A DNA stretch of 64,000 nt from Pseudocercospora fijiensis CIRAD86 (taxonomy: Eukaryota > Ascomycota > Dothideomycetes > Mycosphaerellales > Mycosphaerellaceae): NCBI RefSeq assembly GCF_000340215.1, contig NW_006921534.1, positions 1,017,171-1,081,170 of the forward strand. The letters are read 5' to 3'. Shown here piece by piece: positions 45,300 to 57,937 of the stretch. Position 1 is the first letter of the stretch; the number at the start of each line of letters is the position of its first letter. The position numbers and the translations under genes are program-made. The notes under the pieces were generated by a model. That model saw only the letters and a list, made by a program, of their open reading frames with translations. It was not told the origin of the DNA and searched no databases.

Positions 45300-48200
45300 T
45301 CCTATATAATCCTTTCTAAATCTAACAACACTAAAGCCTAGAAGGGCCCTCTAGTAACATGCACCTACTAAAGGATCCGAGGCTCCCGTCGGATCCTAAC
45401 CTGCTTCGGTTCCTACCCCTAGAGTTGCTTAAAGGTCTTCGCGTTATACTTCTTTCCTATATACTTGTTAGTTAAGTAGGCTATCCGATTAACGTAGACC
45501 TGTTTCCTAATCAATGTCCTAAAAAACTTAACTGCCGTATCGATGCGCTAATAGTTAACCGGCTTAGCAAAGGAGTGTAATAGGTAACACTTCTACAAAC
45601 CCTATACTAGAGCCTAGCTTAGTACGAGCTAGCGCCTTTTATCCAATCTACGGAGGTTTAGTAAAAAGGCGGTTAAGACTACTAGCCCGTCTAACGTCCT
45701 TACCTCTAGAACTTAAACCGAGGAGACTCTGTACTATATTAAGTAGAACTCCTCCTAAACCGCCTTAGAGACCTTATAGTCTAGCTAAATATAGTTTAGG
45801 GAGAGATCCCTCCCGTCTACCGGGCACATCTGCTATGCCGGTTCGATCTAGGTAAGCTAAGAGCCTAATTAGACTTTTCTATATACGATCCGCTAGAGCA
45901 GGGTACCTGCCTTTAGCGTGCCGTATAGGAGGCGGAGTGATTTCTAGAGGTCCCCTAGGTCCATTTCACATCCCGTTATTGACTTATATACCTAGAGATA
46001 CCTCTAGGTTAGCCTATTAAAGCTATATCCCTTTAGGCGCCTCGCAACGAAAGTCCTATACGCCGTAGCGAAGCCGACTTTGCTAAGCTTAGCCGGGTCG
46101 CTATAGGTTCTAAACTTGTATTCGTAACGAGGCCGAGATCTCTAAGGTCTATCCCTCTTATTAAGTAAGGCCCGCTAGTCCGTCGGCAGGGCTTCAATCA
46201 AGCCCCTAATAGCCTTACGGGCCCTATTAATATTACTTCTGCTAACAATTGTAGTAGGAATATTAGGGGCTCTTTTATTAGGGTCCTATACGTCCCCTAA
46301 TAGTCGAGCCCCTATATTCTAGAGCAGCTTCTATCCCTTGCTATTCTACCGTCTTGCCCCCGCCCCTAGTCCCGGAGAGATTAGGGGGTAGTAGAACAAT
46401 GCGGTAGATAGTATATTATTGCGAGTCTTCGGCGGGTCTATTACGATAATATAGTCCTCCTTAGTGAAGTTATAGAGTGAACTCTACCTTCTCTAGAGGT
46501 AACCTACCGAACCTAGAACCGCCTAAACTCGCGAAGAGAAGGCCTAGATCTAGGGGTTAGTAACTGCATTATTAATAGACTAGGTACTAGCGCATCCTAC
46601 TAGTACCTCGTTCGCTAGAGAGGCCTATACTAGACTAGGTCTAGCAGTAGCTCGCATTATAGCAGCAGTGATACTACTATTAATAATAGAGTTAATATCT
46701 ATATAGCCTAAGCCGCCTTCCTTTCTCGCGTAGTAGGCTTTTAGGTTAGTAATCGTATATCTCCGGCTATCCTATACTAGGCGATAGTACTCCTTTTCTA
46801 ACGCCTTTCTCGTCGATATAGGGACTTTAAGGAACCTTATCGCGTATCGGGGCAAGGACATTATTAGGGCATTCGCTACTAACACTCTCCCTTTTAAAGA
46901 TAGGTAATATTTCAACTATTAGGAGGCTACCGTTTCGAACTTGTCCTGGATTTTTACCTAGAAGTCCCTTAATTATATATCGATGTCTATCCCTACTAGG
47001 ATCCCTAAGTATTTATAGGGGTGCTCCGGAGAGACTACCTAGACACTAGGTAAAGCCAATAGTTAGATATTGCCGACATAGAGGATGTATAATTTATCCT
47101 AGTTAACCTTTGCACCTAATGCTGCGGAGTATATATTAAGCGCTTTTATTAGGGCGTTTGCCTCCAATTGATTACGTAGAACTACCGCCGTATTATCTAC
47201 ATACATTATTAGCTTAATAACCTGTTCTTTCGTAAAGACCCTAGAAATCTCTAGGTCCCTTAGGATAAGTTAGGCTAATCCCTTAATAGCTGCGATATAG
47301 AGAGGACAACTTATAGGATTACCTTAGCGAACGCTATAGTGAACCTAAATCGAATCTCTAAGGAAGCCGTTTAAGTAAACCCGAGTACGTGCATTAGAGT
47401 ACAATAGCTTAATCTACCTAATAAACTGGTCTAGGAAGCCGAGTTTGCTTAATACCGCCTAAAGGAAAGTATAGCTAACTCTGTCGTAGGCTTTCTCCTA
47501 ATCTAGGAAGAGGATAGCGATAGGCTCTTTATTAATCGGGGGTCTGTTGCCTCGAGGTCGGTATCGGTCGATTAGGAACTAAACTGTCCTAATATTGTCG
47601 TTAATCAAGCGCCCTAGTAAAAAGGCACTTTAATAGGGGCCGATAACATCCTTTAATACGTATACTATCCTTTATATAAGAACCTTAGTAAAGATCTTAT
47701 AATCAACGTTTATTATAGACAGCGGTCGGTAATTCTTTAGCTCCTTAGGAGAGCCCTTTTCCTTATAGAGAAGGGTGAGGATACCGTCTGTCTATCCCTC
47801 TAGGAGCTCGTTCCTAACTATTATTTGCTTACTAACCTTAGCGATCCGGTAGGCAATTAGTAGCGGTTCTTGTTCTACTTTCCTATTAGTCCTAATTCGT
47901 ACGGTACTCGGTTCTACGCGGATAAGAGCTTTGTAATACTTAGTAGGTAAGCTATTAAACCCCGGCGACCTCCCTACGGCCGCTCTTTTAAGCGATAACT
48001 AAACCTTATCTACGTAGTTAAGGTCGATATAGTCCTCTGCCGATTTCGTACTAATCCTTTTGTCTAAACAGTTCAAGATCCTATCGCGGGCCTACCTAGC
48101 CGATAGCTTTTTAGTATACAACTCCTTATAAAACTGTCCGGCAATAGCTAAGAGTTCCTTAGGTTTAGTTCGAACTATACCTTTATTGTCTAATAGGCTA

Positions 48201-49400
48201 GAGATATAGGTGTACGTTATTGCCTTGTATAAAGAGAAGAACTACTTAGTAGGCCGCTCTCCTAACAGCAAGTGCTTAGCTAGGGCGCAGTAAGAGTAGT
48301 TCTTAAATTGCTACTTAGCGAGGTGACTTTCCTTTACCTCTATAGCCTCGATCCTAAGCTCTAGGTCTCGATCTACTACTTTAGACCTTCGCTTACTTAT
48401 TAAAGTCGAGCGCTGCCTCGTCAAATTCCTAGAGAGCTTGCGTAATCGCTTATACCGCTCCTCTATTATTAGGCGAAGGCAGGCTTGAATGCCCGCTTTA
48501 TACTTAGGCTATTCACTAATGAGGTCCTTATAGGGTAATAGGACAAGAGCTTAGTAATAGCTAGCTGCTACCTATCTTTTGTCTAGTATTGATAGGTATA
48601 ACCGCTATCTTCCTAGTCTACGTTTATTAGATTCAGGCCGTCCAATTTCAATAGATACCGCCTTATAGTCGGAAATCCCGCTATTTGATAGTATTCGCTA
48701 TTAAGCTATCCTACTAAACTAGTTAGCCCGTACGTAAATACGGTCAATCCTCGATATCCCGGAGGACAGAACAAAGTACGTAAATTTAATGCGGTTAGGA
48801 TAGAGCTCTCTCTATCTATTAATAAAGTTAGTATTATTAGATCGTAGTTTACCTATGAATTGCTTTATAGCTAAGACTACCGAAACCCGACTAGGAGCCC
48901 CGCTCCTTCTGTTAATGCCTAGGGAGCACTAGTTCTAGTCCCCTCTAACTATGTTACAGTTAATAGGTTCTACTAACTTACTTAATCTTATCGACGCTTA
49001 GTTAAAGTACTCAAGCCTCGGTCCAATGTTCGCTAGGGCGTATATATAGGAGATAGTGAATACGACCTCTTTGTAGATCAACCTATAAACTAAAAGCCTC
49101 CTATCTAGGTCCGCGTAAAGGGGTGAGCCTTTAGCAAACGCAGTAGTAAAGCTATTGACTAGGATGCCTACGCCTCCTCTATCCGCAACCGACGGGTTGT
49201 TAAGGAAGAGGATGCCTAGGAATATTAACTTATAATACAAAGACATTTTATTACTTAGGCGCGTATCCTAAAGCAATATAACATCAAACTAGCGGCTTCT
49301 TATAAACTTATAGACCGTACGAAATCTAGCGGGATTGCGTACCGAGTTAATATTTAAAGAGCAAATACGTATATTAAGTCCCTTTATAACTTAGGTCTAA
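45300..49400 (-). pseudogene. LINE ORF2: endonuclease and reverse transcriptase
   Basis: The endonuclease region is open at 49246-48998: NNPSVADRGGVGILVNSFTT and DLDRRLLVYRLIYKEVVFTI match the (S/G)GVAILxN and GRLLV segments of LINE AP endonucleases. The RT palm motif LIMYVDNTAVVLRNQLEANA lies near 47215-47160; the family box is Y-A/V-D-D and the second Asp reads Asn. The region down to about 45300 should hold thumb and RNase H-like sequence, but I did not identify motifs there. Stops at Gln/Trp codons throughout. Confidence 0.78.
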
Positions 49401-49449
49401 AAGGCAGCATCGACTCGACCCCCTGTTTATTCGTAAGAATAACTGTTTC

Positions 49450-51150
49450 CACCTCTAGATAGGCTAGGGTAGGGTAAGCCTTATTACAAATATTATAGGA
49501 CTAGTCAAGCTTTGCCGCTACAAAGAGAGCTATAAATGGTTTAGTGTGTCCTAGGTTAGCCTTCCCTAGGGGGATCTCAACCTGTTAGATACTACAAACC
49601 CTATTAAAACAAAGAACGAATTGGCCTATATAGGCACTAAAGCCGACTTACTAACCTAACTAAAAGGAGATATCCTTTAGACGCTCTTTAAGGCTAGCAA
49701 TTGCAGTAGCAATTAGGTAACCACTCGAGGGCGGGGCGTTCTTATAGTAGAATACCCTAGGTCCGCTAGTCCGAAATAGACTAACCTCTATCCGATAACT
49801 ATTATAGTTAAAGTCTTTCCCTAACGCTCTCCGGGCGTCCTCAATTCGGTATAAACCGACAACAAAGCCCCCTGCCTAGTGTACCGCTTCCTCGATCCTA
49901 CCGACTAGTACTATGCTAGATCGAAAAGCCGCCTTAATAAAAGGGTATAATCGTTTAGGCGGGTCGTCCGACAAAGTGGACGGCTACCTAATAAATAGGT
50001 GCCTTCTATTAGCGTACTAATAAGCCGTATTATCTAAAAGACTACTCGAAACGTTCTTCGCCCTAATAGACGTTTTAGTAAGAGTAGCCTTTAGCTTATA
50101 AATGGCCGGTGTTAGTCGGGCCGTAGTAGAGCTAGCGGCCCTAGAGGAGCTCGATCCTAAGACAGACGTCTCTAACAAGGACTGCGTAACGTCCTTAACA
50201 TTTAAAGAGCGACCGCGGCTCTCGGATTAGGCCTTTTAGGGCCTATCCTTCGGTGCTTTGCTCTTCTTCCTCGGTACTTCTACTTAAGGGGAGCCTACTA
50301 TTAAAGGCGTAGTTCCCCTCTTTCGTCTAATTAGTAACAGCTTAAAAGTAGAAGCGTTAGGGGTTGACGGGCGCGGTATCGGTTAGGTAGTAGCTTAATT
50401 ATTAACCTCTATTTTACTAGAGATTAATTTACTACTAGGGCAATCGGCCGGGAGGTGCTCAAGGCTCGTATACCTATTGCGTCTATATAGCCGAGTTAGA
50501 GCCTTACTATTAGAGCCCTCGGCAGCAATAGTTTCAGCTCTCTTAGCCTTATTAGCCTCCCGCTTCTCCTTCTTCTTACTCTTCCGTTCCTTCTTTGCGG
50601 TACGTTAGTCCTCGACCTTTTTAGGCTTATCGGCCTAATCCCCTAGATCTTAGCGCGCTATCCTTAGAAAACTTGCTACGAAGGCATTAGTCTCTAACTG
50701 TTTACTCGGACTTAGAGTAGCGTCTAAGTCGTTTGCGGACTTACTATTACTAGTAGTATCTAGCTAATTCTCGCGTAAGCGTCTACTAGCTTCCTTAGAC
50801 AGACTAGTAACTAATAAATTCGATAAAGATTGTTAAATACTCGAAGGCGGGCGTAAAGTGTAGCTAAGGCTAGGTCTTGCGTTACGAGAGTGTTCTATTA
50901 TCTTTATTAATACAACTTTAGAGGCTTTTAGGCGATTCTACCGTCGCTAAGGGGCACTGCTAACCCCTATTTCGGTACCCCTTTCGGACGCCCTTAAAAA
51001 TCTCTTTACTAGGCCCCTCCCGTTACAGCCGGTATAGCCGCTACCGCCGCTATACCCGCACCGCGGAGGAGGAGAGAAGGGAAGGAGAGTAGGCCTTAAA
51101 GGGCCTCTAGACGCTCCTAAGGGCTCTAGTCTAGTAGGCTTCCGTCGGGG
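49450..51150 (-). pseudogene. LINE ORF1 (gag-like)
   Basis: A minus-strand frame upstream of the endonuclease, rich in Lys, Arg, Ser and Pro, with ALTRL, then EHLPADCPS near 50470 resembling the end of a zinc knuckle. Charged Lys/Arg runs lie near 50600-50520. Assigned to ORF1 by position; details are too degraded to count zinc knuckles. Confidence 0.5.
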
Positions 51151-51400
51151 GGTTTATATATAAAGAGCCATTTAGCTAGCGTATTATCCGACCCTCTTAG
51201 ACAGGCCTAGAGGTTGTAAGAAGGTCCGCTATGTATCCCTTAGGTTCTCCGCGCAAAGGCGCTCTTCGTAAAACCGATTATAATAGCAGTATATAGCCTG
51301 CTATTGTCCTCTCGGCGCCACTAAATAGTGAAGAATTACTAAAGGTGCCTACCGAAGGGAGAAAACTATTATTCGCAATCTAGTATAGAGAATCGACAAC

Positions 51401-52102
51401 ATTTAGAGTTGTCGCACTGTGTTAATATAGATTGAGGCGCTGTTACTATTTCAACCTCTAAACTTACTTGTTTAATAAGATGCATTGTCTAAGTTATTTA
51501 AAGCTATCATTTTCCGCCGACTCCTAGTTTAGCGACAAGACTATTAAGCATCTGTCGCTCCTCTATAAGGTATTTCTAAAACTTCTAGGGAAAGCCTTAG
51601 ATCGTCTCCTAGGCTTCGCTAATCTCCTCTTAGCTACATTCTTGCTAGCTTATCCTAAAGGCAGCCCGAATCAACAGCCTATGTATAGACATAGCCTAAG
51701 GAGAGTGTAACCCTATAATATAATCGTTTCCAAGCCGCCCTATAACTTCTAACGCTATAGCTTTAGCTTCTTGGAACTCTCCCTTTATAACGAGAACTTA
51801 GGCAAGACTATGTTCGGCTATAAGAAGCTTAGAACCATTTGGGCTATTATTGGTTATGAATCTTAGCAAACTCTCGTATTAAGCTTTATATTCTAGTCTA
51901 TTACTGTACTAGGTTTTGCAGAATACGTAAGAATGCCAAGACTTTAGCGGAGCCGTATACCGCAATTTAGCTACCTCTTGTTATATCGTATTATCGCTAC
52001 TTTAATAGTATAGCGCTATTGTAGGTGTTGTTTGTAATACCTAAGAAGTCGAAGAAAGTGCCGCTAAAGAAGCCTAAGAGGCGTAACGGCAATAGTACTA
52101 AA
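51401..52102. other. RIP-mutated DNA between LINE and Tc1/mariner gene
   Basis: No gene recognised. It should contain the left end of the Tc1/mariner element; I did not find a convincing terminal inverted repeat. Confidence 0.4.
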
Positions 52103-53135
52103 ATGCCTATAGATACTGTCTCTAAAGCGACCTAGCTCTTTAGAGGCAATTTCACTATAAAAGATATCTACGACAAGACTAGAGTCGCTATTTCGACGTT
52201 ATATCGGTAGCGCGTAAATATAGACCTGTTTAACGAGTATTATTATCCGATTCGAGGTAGGGCGGGTACGCCGAAGGCTCTAAAGCTTAAGATACGAGAG
52301 GTAAGGGATTTTGCTAGTTTTAAACTAAACTAAACTAACTGCTATAGTAGTTAGAAGAATACCTCGGAGACCGACCGGAAGCGTACCTAGAAGAAATGTA
52401 TCTCGAGTTGTTTAACTAGTTTAGTGTCTAAGTCTACCCCTTAACGGTCTACTATACCCTTACCGGCGTTATAGGCTAGTCTCGAAAGCAGTCGCGCAAA
52501 GCAGCCGCTAAAAGGAATACGAGGAATAGGGCGGTATAGAGTAAGAAGATAAAGAGTTAGCCTATCGAGAAGTTAGTATTCTTAGATAAGACAGCCTTAA
52601 ATAAGAAGATAGCGCACCGGAAATATAGATAGTCGCCGCTTAGTATAGATTGTTGCGATATATAGTATACGCAGCGATAGAAGCGCCTCTCGGTCCTACC
52701 GGCTCTTACTATTAATAGATACCTACCCTACACTCTTTGCGTAGAAGGCGGCGTTAATTAGGTCACCTTCGACAACTAGCTCGAGATACAGGTTTTACCG
52801 CTTCTTAAAGGCCTTAAGATAATCTTTGTTATAGATAACTGTTTAATCTACTATAGCGATAAAGTCGAGAGTATTATTACGTTAGCAGGCTACTAACTCG
52901 AATACTTGCCGCTATATTCGCTAGATTTGAACCCGATAGAACAGACCTTTAATATCCTTAAAATATAGATAAAAAAGAATAAGAGTCGCATAAGTAAGTA
53001 CGCTAATTTTGCCGACTTCTTATACTAGGCCTTAGACTATGTCGTAGGCGTAGATATAAGGAAACTGTTCAAATATAGCGGATACGACGTTAATAGCTTA
53101 TAGCTTAATAAGATGGTATACGGCTTTAATACTCT
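52103..53135 (+). pseudogene. Tc1/mariner transposase (DD34E)
   Basis: ATG 52103 (MPIDTVSKAT). An N-terminal helix-turn-helix follows: FTIKDIYDKTRVAISTLYR, PIRGRAGTPKALKLKIREVR. The catalytic core includes IIFVIDNCLIYYSDKVESI (second Asp at about 52833), then LEYLPLYSLDLNPIEQTFNI (catalytic Glu). Thirty-four residues lie between that Asp and Glu, the Tc1 spacing. Middle segments are scrambled by stops and possibly small indels. Downstream, the frame ends near 53135-53170. Confidence 0.82.
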
Positions 53136-53449
53136 GCTAGTCTAGCACTACAATACGTATATTTTATACTACTAAAATTAGCAAGCTCCTTCTTAATATA
53201 TATCTAAAGCTCCGTATAAAGTTTTATATATATCTATAGCGATATAGTTGTATAAGAATGTAGGAGAGGCTGCTAATAGTATAGCGGTAACTCCCGCTTT
53301 TTTATGTAAAGCGCGTAACGAGGATTCGAAGCAAACAACGACGATTATAGTATAGCTAGCGGAGAGATATTAAGGCTATTCAGTTATTAGTTTGCTAGTC
53401 AACTACTAGTTAATCTCGATAAACAAGCACGCCCGGTACTCCGTTATTA
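53136..53449. other. RIP-mutated DNA, right end of Tc1/mariner element expected
   Basis: AT-rich, no coding frame recognised. Confidence 0.4.
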
Positions 53450-55175
53450 ATATTATTATTAGCTACTCTTACTAGCTGCTCCTCTTAGCTAACTTCTGCT
53501 TCTGAAAGCGCTTTAGGCTATTTCTAATAGACCTATAGTCGCCTTTAAAGAAGCCTAACTCCTTCTAATTCTTTATCGATAGTATATAGATCTAATTATA
53601 ATTATATCGCTCTTTTATAAAGTAATCTTCTATCTTTATAAGCTGCTTACGATCTTCCTCTTCTAGCTATTCTAGCTGCTTTTCTACCTACTTAAAGAAC
53701 TATCTAAGAAGGCTTCTTAGCGGTGTTCCGAGTATTATAGTAACCCTTATAGGAGGTAGAGATTCTTACTAAGAACGAGGTACTTCTTCGACAATAGGAG
53801 AGGTTAACTTATTAGCTAAGCTAGTAGCTAGAGTCTAGGCTGTCTCGAGAAGCTTTAAGTAATTAATAGCGGCCTATTAGATAGAAGCTAGTATAGAGCG
53901 AGAACGATAAGGAGTCTAGTCCGGCGGCTAGAGTATTTAAGGCTCCTTCTTCTGTTTCTTTATATTGTCGTTATAGACCTTTATCTAATTAAGAGCGGCC
54001 TTTAATAGTGTCTTAGAGTTAACGCTAGGCTGTCCGCTATTCTAAGCAGAAGACTATAAGCTAAAGGAGGCATTCGAGAGCTATAAGTAATGCCGAGGGA
54101 TATTTAGAAGATTAGGAGGAAGATAGTACTATTTCCCTTTATTATTATAGCCGCTAAGAGAGTATATATTATCCGCTTTAATCTCGTAGGCTCGATTACC
54201 GAAGTTGCGGCGCTTAGTAATAAAGGCTTTACTATCGATAAGTTATTAGTCGTTTAGCTTCAATTTACTAACCTTCGGAGCGGCGGTAGGTACGTCTTTC
54301 GCGGTAGTAAGAAACTCTATATTAATACGGACCTTGTCCTTACTTTTACGGTATAATTCTAATCCCTCCGAGAGCGCTTTTATATAGTCTTTACCTTCTT
54401 CGAAGTCTTACCTAAACTCGTCCTTTAAAGCGACCTTCGCTACTATAATAACGATAAAGTAACGACCGACGAATAGGCCTTGCTTTCTTATAGTATCGAC
54501 GGCTTAGCGATAGGCCTTATCGCTATATTTACAACTCTAGCCGGTGCGGTCGAAATTCTTTACTAAGACGATATTCTTACTAGTAAGAAGCTTCTAGGTT
54601 TGTTTATACGAGAAGACGTCGCGTAAGTCGCTAGAATTAGTCTTAATATCGTCCTCGTCTATCTAGACTCTATTAATTAGTCGCTACGCTAACTCTTTTA
54701 TAGGTGCGTTACCGAGTCGCGTTAACTCGCCTTCTTCGACTTATCTACCTATATTCTTACCTTCTATAGCCGTCGAGGCGTCCTTATTCTCCTTCTCCTA
54801 CTACGTAAACCGACGGTACGCTTTAGTATTATTTGCTTAATAACTTATTAACTCTCGAAGCGCCTACGCCTTCGTCTTCTTCGTCTTCTTCGCATTTCTA
54901 CCCTTTTTCGCGTTTCTACCGTTCTTCGCGTTTCTAGCCTTCTCCGCCGCGTTACTAGTACTACTAATATTACTACTATCCTTTTTCGGCGACTCGCGCC
55001 TTATAATAGCCTCCTTATACGCTAGTAGGTCCTTCGAAACTAGCTTCTACGACCGAGTCTTACGCGCCGGCGGTTAGTAGTCCGGTATAGCGAAATACTA
55101 CTTTAAGAGGTAGCTAGTAGCGTAGAAGGCGATAACACTCGCTAATTCGGGTAGTAACTAGATAATAAGAGACAT
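53450..55175 (-). pseudogene. Unknown repeated gene, RIP-degraded
   Basis: ATG at 55175 (MSLIIxLLPELASVIAFYAT, a hydrophobic start). A Lys/Arg-rich stretch with (NAKKGR) repeats lies near 54950-54870. A steady frame follows: TSKNIVLVKNFDRTG, SCKYSDKAYR, KQGLFVGRYFIVIIVAKVAL, EEGKDYIKALSEGLELYRKS. The Ser/Lys-rich C-terminal part runs to about 53450. Stops are nearly all TAG/TAA at Gln/Trp-like sites, so the original was a long ORF of about 570 codons and multicopy enough to trigger RIP. I recognise no family; it may be transposon cargo or a repeated host gene. Confidence 0.5.
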
Positions 55176-55259
55176 ACTAGCTTATAGCGGTATAGGGATA
55201 CTATTTAGATCCTATAAGAGCAAAAGAGGAGCAATCTACCTAGTAAACTATATAGACAC

Positions 55260-56248
55260 GTGCTCCGGTTACGCTTTCCTTGGCATTCTCACGTATTCTG
55301 CAAAACCCAGTAAGGTGTTAGTGAATTGTCGAGATGCCGTGCATGCACCTTGCCCATAATTTGTATTCTGGTTCTGACAACGTTGTGGTAGAATTTGAGC
55401 GAGGTAGCTTGTCTTGTAGGATCTCAAGGAGAAGCAAGAGCTTTTCATCATGAGGTAAGCCTTGGAATGGCTCGAGTCTTGCTTCTTCGATCGTTGCACG
55501 CTCAGAGCCAGGGAAGGCTTGTGCAAATCCACGAGCTATCTTCTTCCATTCGACGTCTGTCCAGAAGGGCGTTGATAGGTGGTTAAAGTCCCACGGAAAT
55601 TTCTGGTCTGCTAACGTGTTGATTCGATTAGTTGCTTAGGATTATATAGGCTTATTCTGATCCTTTTTTTTCAACGAGCGTGTGAGTTACGAGCGCAGCC
55701 CAAATTGTGAGGCAGAGATTTATAGATACTACTAGGCCGCAGATATTTCATTACTAGGCATATACAGGCAAGCTGTAAGCTTTTTATAAACTCTTCATCC
55801 TAGCCTTGTCGCCGCGCAATGGATTGGCACCTTCTCGTAGTGCGCGGTGTAATCAGTGACTCCTGAAGTCTGAGATTCGGCCTCGCATGCGCGATGTTGC
55901 TGCAATCAAACGTCACAGGCGGCGAATTCAGCTGTCACCATACTCCGAAGGGCTTGTCATCCAAACGTAGGACTGGGAAAACGTCGACTCGGATGCGCGA
56001 AAAGAAAATTCACCTCGAGGCCGCAGAGTGCGACATCGTCAGCTCATACAGTACCTAGTCAAAGCTACCCCAAAACGAAGACTGCGTTTTGATTGACATG
56101 TGTATAGTGGCCATTCCCAAGCCAGGACCACTTCCTCGAGTCCCTTGAGTGCAGTTGTATACATGTGGTCACGTCCTTCTGTTCTGCGCTAGAACGTGTT
56201 GGATTCTGCGGCTTTTCAACCTTATCTGCTTGATCTCTGTGCAGAGTT
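55260..56248. other. Intergenic host DNA
   Basis: Normal CA/TG content resumes at about 55260. Short overlapping frames at 55269-55586 and 56065-56430 have no family features, and the latter overlap the end of the DUF3429 gene. I call no gene here. Confidence 0.5.
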
Positions 56249-57459
56249 CTACTCTTCGTCTTCACCCTCATCCTCACCCTTGGAAGCGAGGAACTTCCTC
56301 CTGGCTTCCTCCTCATTCTCAGATTCAACTGCCTGCTGCTCACGCAGCTGACGAACCCGGTCGGCTGGGCCTGGAAGACGTCCAACACGGTCAGATACCT
56401 GACCACGACCAATCAAGGAAACCACGATAGAGGCGCCAACAATGAAGGTAAGGACGAAGCGGTAGACGCCGTACCAGCCCGGTGCCCAACCCTTCTTCGA
56501 TGCGCGCGAGTCGGTGTAGTAGAGGAAATTGAAGATGAGGAACTGGGAGATCAGAGCGTACTCGACGGGCAGGAGGATAGTCGGCCAGGCAAGCGCTGTA
56601 GAGATGACACCTAGATACCGCTACGATTAGGGAGATAAATATATAGGGGAATATATAGTAGACTTACCAATGGCATAGCGCGGGTAGCCCTGTTCACCAC
56701 CGTACTTGGCCCATTCGAGACCCCAGTGGATGGCGCCAAGGAAAGATATGATCTGAGAAAAGGGTTAGGAGAGAAGCATGATGGGTGTTGTGCGTATAGC
56801 TATGCTCACAGTAGCGCCGTAGCCGACCTGCAGAGGCTCGAGGATCTGGAGAACAAGCTCGGCAGTCTTTTCAGTCATCAAGTAGCCTCCATTGTGGATT
56901 TCCCATGCGCTGTAGACGGTAGCAGCCGATGTCGCGGCATATGGAAGTACACCAGCCAAGCCGATGTAGTATGCCTGGCGAGGTACTTCCTCCAGGTTGA
57001 AGGTATCACGGATGGTTTGCTGTGATCTCGTCAACGCCCGCTCTCACCATACGCGTCTGTGCTTGTCGTGTCTATGCATACCATATCAGATCTAACGCCG
57101 GCCATCATGTCTGCGTCCTTCTCAACTTCCTCGGCGCCAATCTCGCCACGAATCGGGTGCGTCGAAGAGGCGCTACTAACGAGCTCTGGATGCGGCGTGA
57201 TCGTGTTTCCACGGATGGCAGCTTCATGTTTCCTATCAACTGCATCGTACTGGCCTGGTTTTCGCTCGTCGGCAAACCGCGCGACCAGCATTTGTGATGC
57301 CAATGGCTTGGCGAGAGCGGACAACTGCGGTCGACGAGCGACGGTGCATAGTTGTGACTTGCATTGTGCGTGGATGGGCGAATTCACGGCGCGGAAAGCG
57401 GGTTGAAAGGAGGCATTGAGGGAGCGCAAAGCGGTGCGCGACGCACCGGAGCGGAACAT
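56249..57459 (-). CDS. DUF3429 / TMEM69-like mitochondrial membrane protein
   Basis: Four exons (57459-57082, 57019-56810, 56752-56668, 56610-56249), introns of 62, 57 and 57 nt, 344 aa. The start MFRSGASRTALRSLNASFQP is Arg/Ser/Ala-rich without acids, typical of a mitochondrial targeting peptide. The DUF3429 core follows: VPRQAYYIGLAGVLPYAATS (membrane segment), ISFLGAIHWGLEWAKYGG (family signature), ISTALAWPTILLPVEYALIS, and a fourth membrane segment FVLTFIVGASIVVSLIG. The C-terminus is a charged helix ending EDEGEDEE. The family is an inner-membrane protein of poorly defined function. Intact, no RIP. Confidence 0.9.
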
Positions 57460-57542
57460 TGTGGCCAGTGGAGAGCTGGGATGGTGGTGGCGGTGAGATC
57501 AACGTGTTCAGTGGGCGGTCGAGACAGGATCAGGTGGGGTGG

Positions 57543-57590
57543 AGTGGAGAGTGTCAGTGGCAGTGGCAGTGGCAGTGGTGGTGTCTTCAC
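57543..57590. repeat. GTGGCA/AGTGGC hexanucleotide repeat
   Basis: Short (AGTGGC)n tract just upstream of the DUF3429 gene, in its promoter or 5' UTR. It accounts for the Gly/Ser and Pro/Leu repeat frames called on both strands. Confidence 0.7.
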
Positions 57591-57937
57591 TTTGCTTCGC
57601 AGCTCGGAACCATGAAGCAAAACGCCAAGCTTTGACGCCAGAGCTCGAGCTCCGAACCCAGGTCAGAACTCAATTCATTTGCACACAAGTTGACTGCACG
57701 ACTCTGGTATCATTATCTGTGCATATCTGACTTACATGCTGTAGTAAGCTGGGAGTGCTGTAGACAACTATCCTGGAGTCGCGGACAATCGCTCCTCCGA
57801 AAGAAAATCCTTTTTCGAGCCTCGCTCCCATGTCTGGAAATCTCGTGCTGTGCTCCGATTCCACAACTCCATCTAATTCCGCTTGGCCCGTCCTATTACG
57901 CCTGATGATTTAGCAAAGCCTCAGTCCATAGCGCTCG

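Larger units (their letters stand above)
45150..51400 (-). mobile_element. LINE (non-LTR retrotransposon), RIP-degraded
   Basis: The minus-strand order is a Pro/Lys/Ser-rich ORF1 (about 51150-49450), AP-type endonuclease (about 49400-48600), reverse transcriptase (about 48100-46600) and a long C-terminal region. No LTRs are seen. The domain order fits Tad1-like fungal LINEs. A B-box-like GGTTCGACTCC on the minus strand near 45190 is at the 3' end. Both element ends are estimates. Confidence 0.8.

Noticed and set aside
57384..57620. Pro/Leu-repeat and Gly/Ser-repeat frames upstream of the DUF3429 gene
   Set aside because: Produced by the AGTGGC microsatellite; no gene features.
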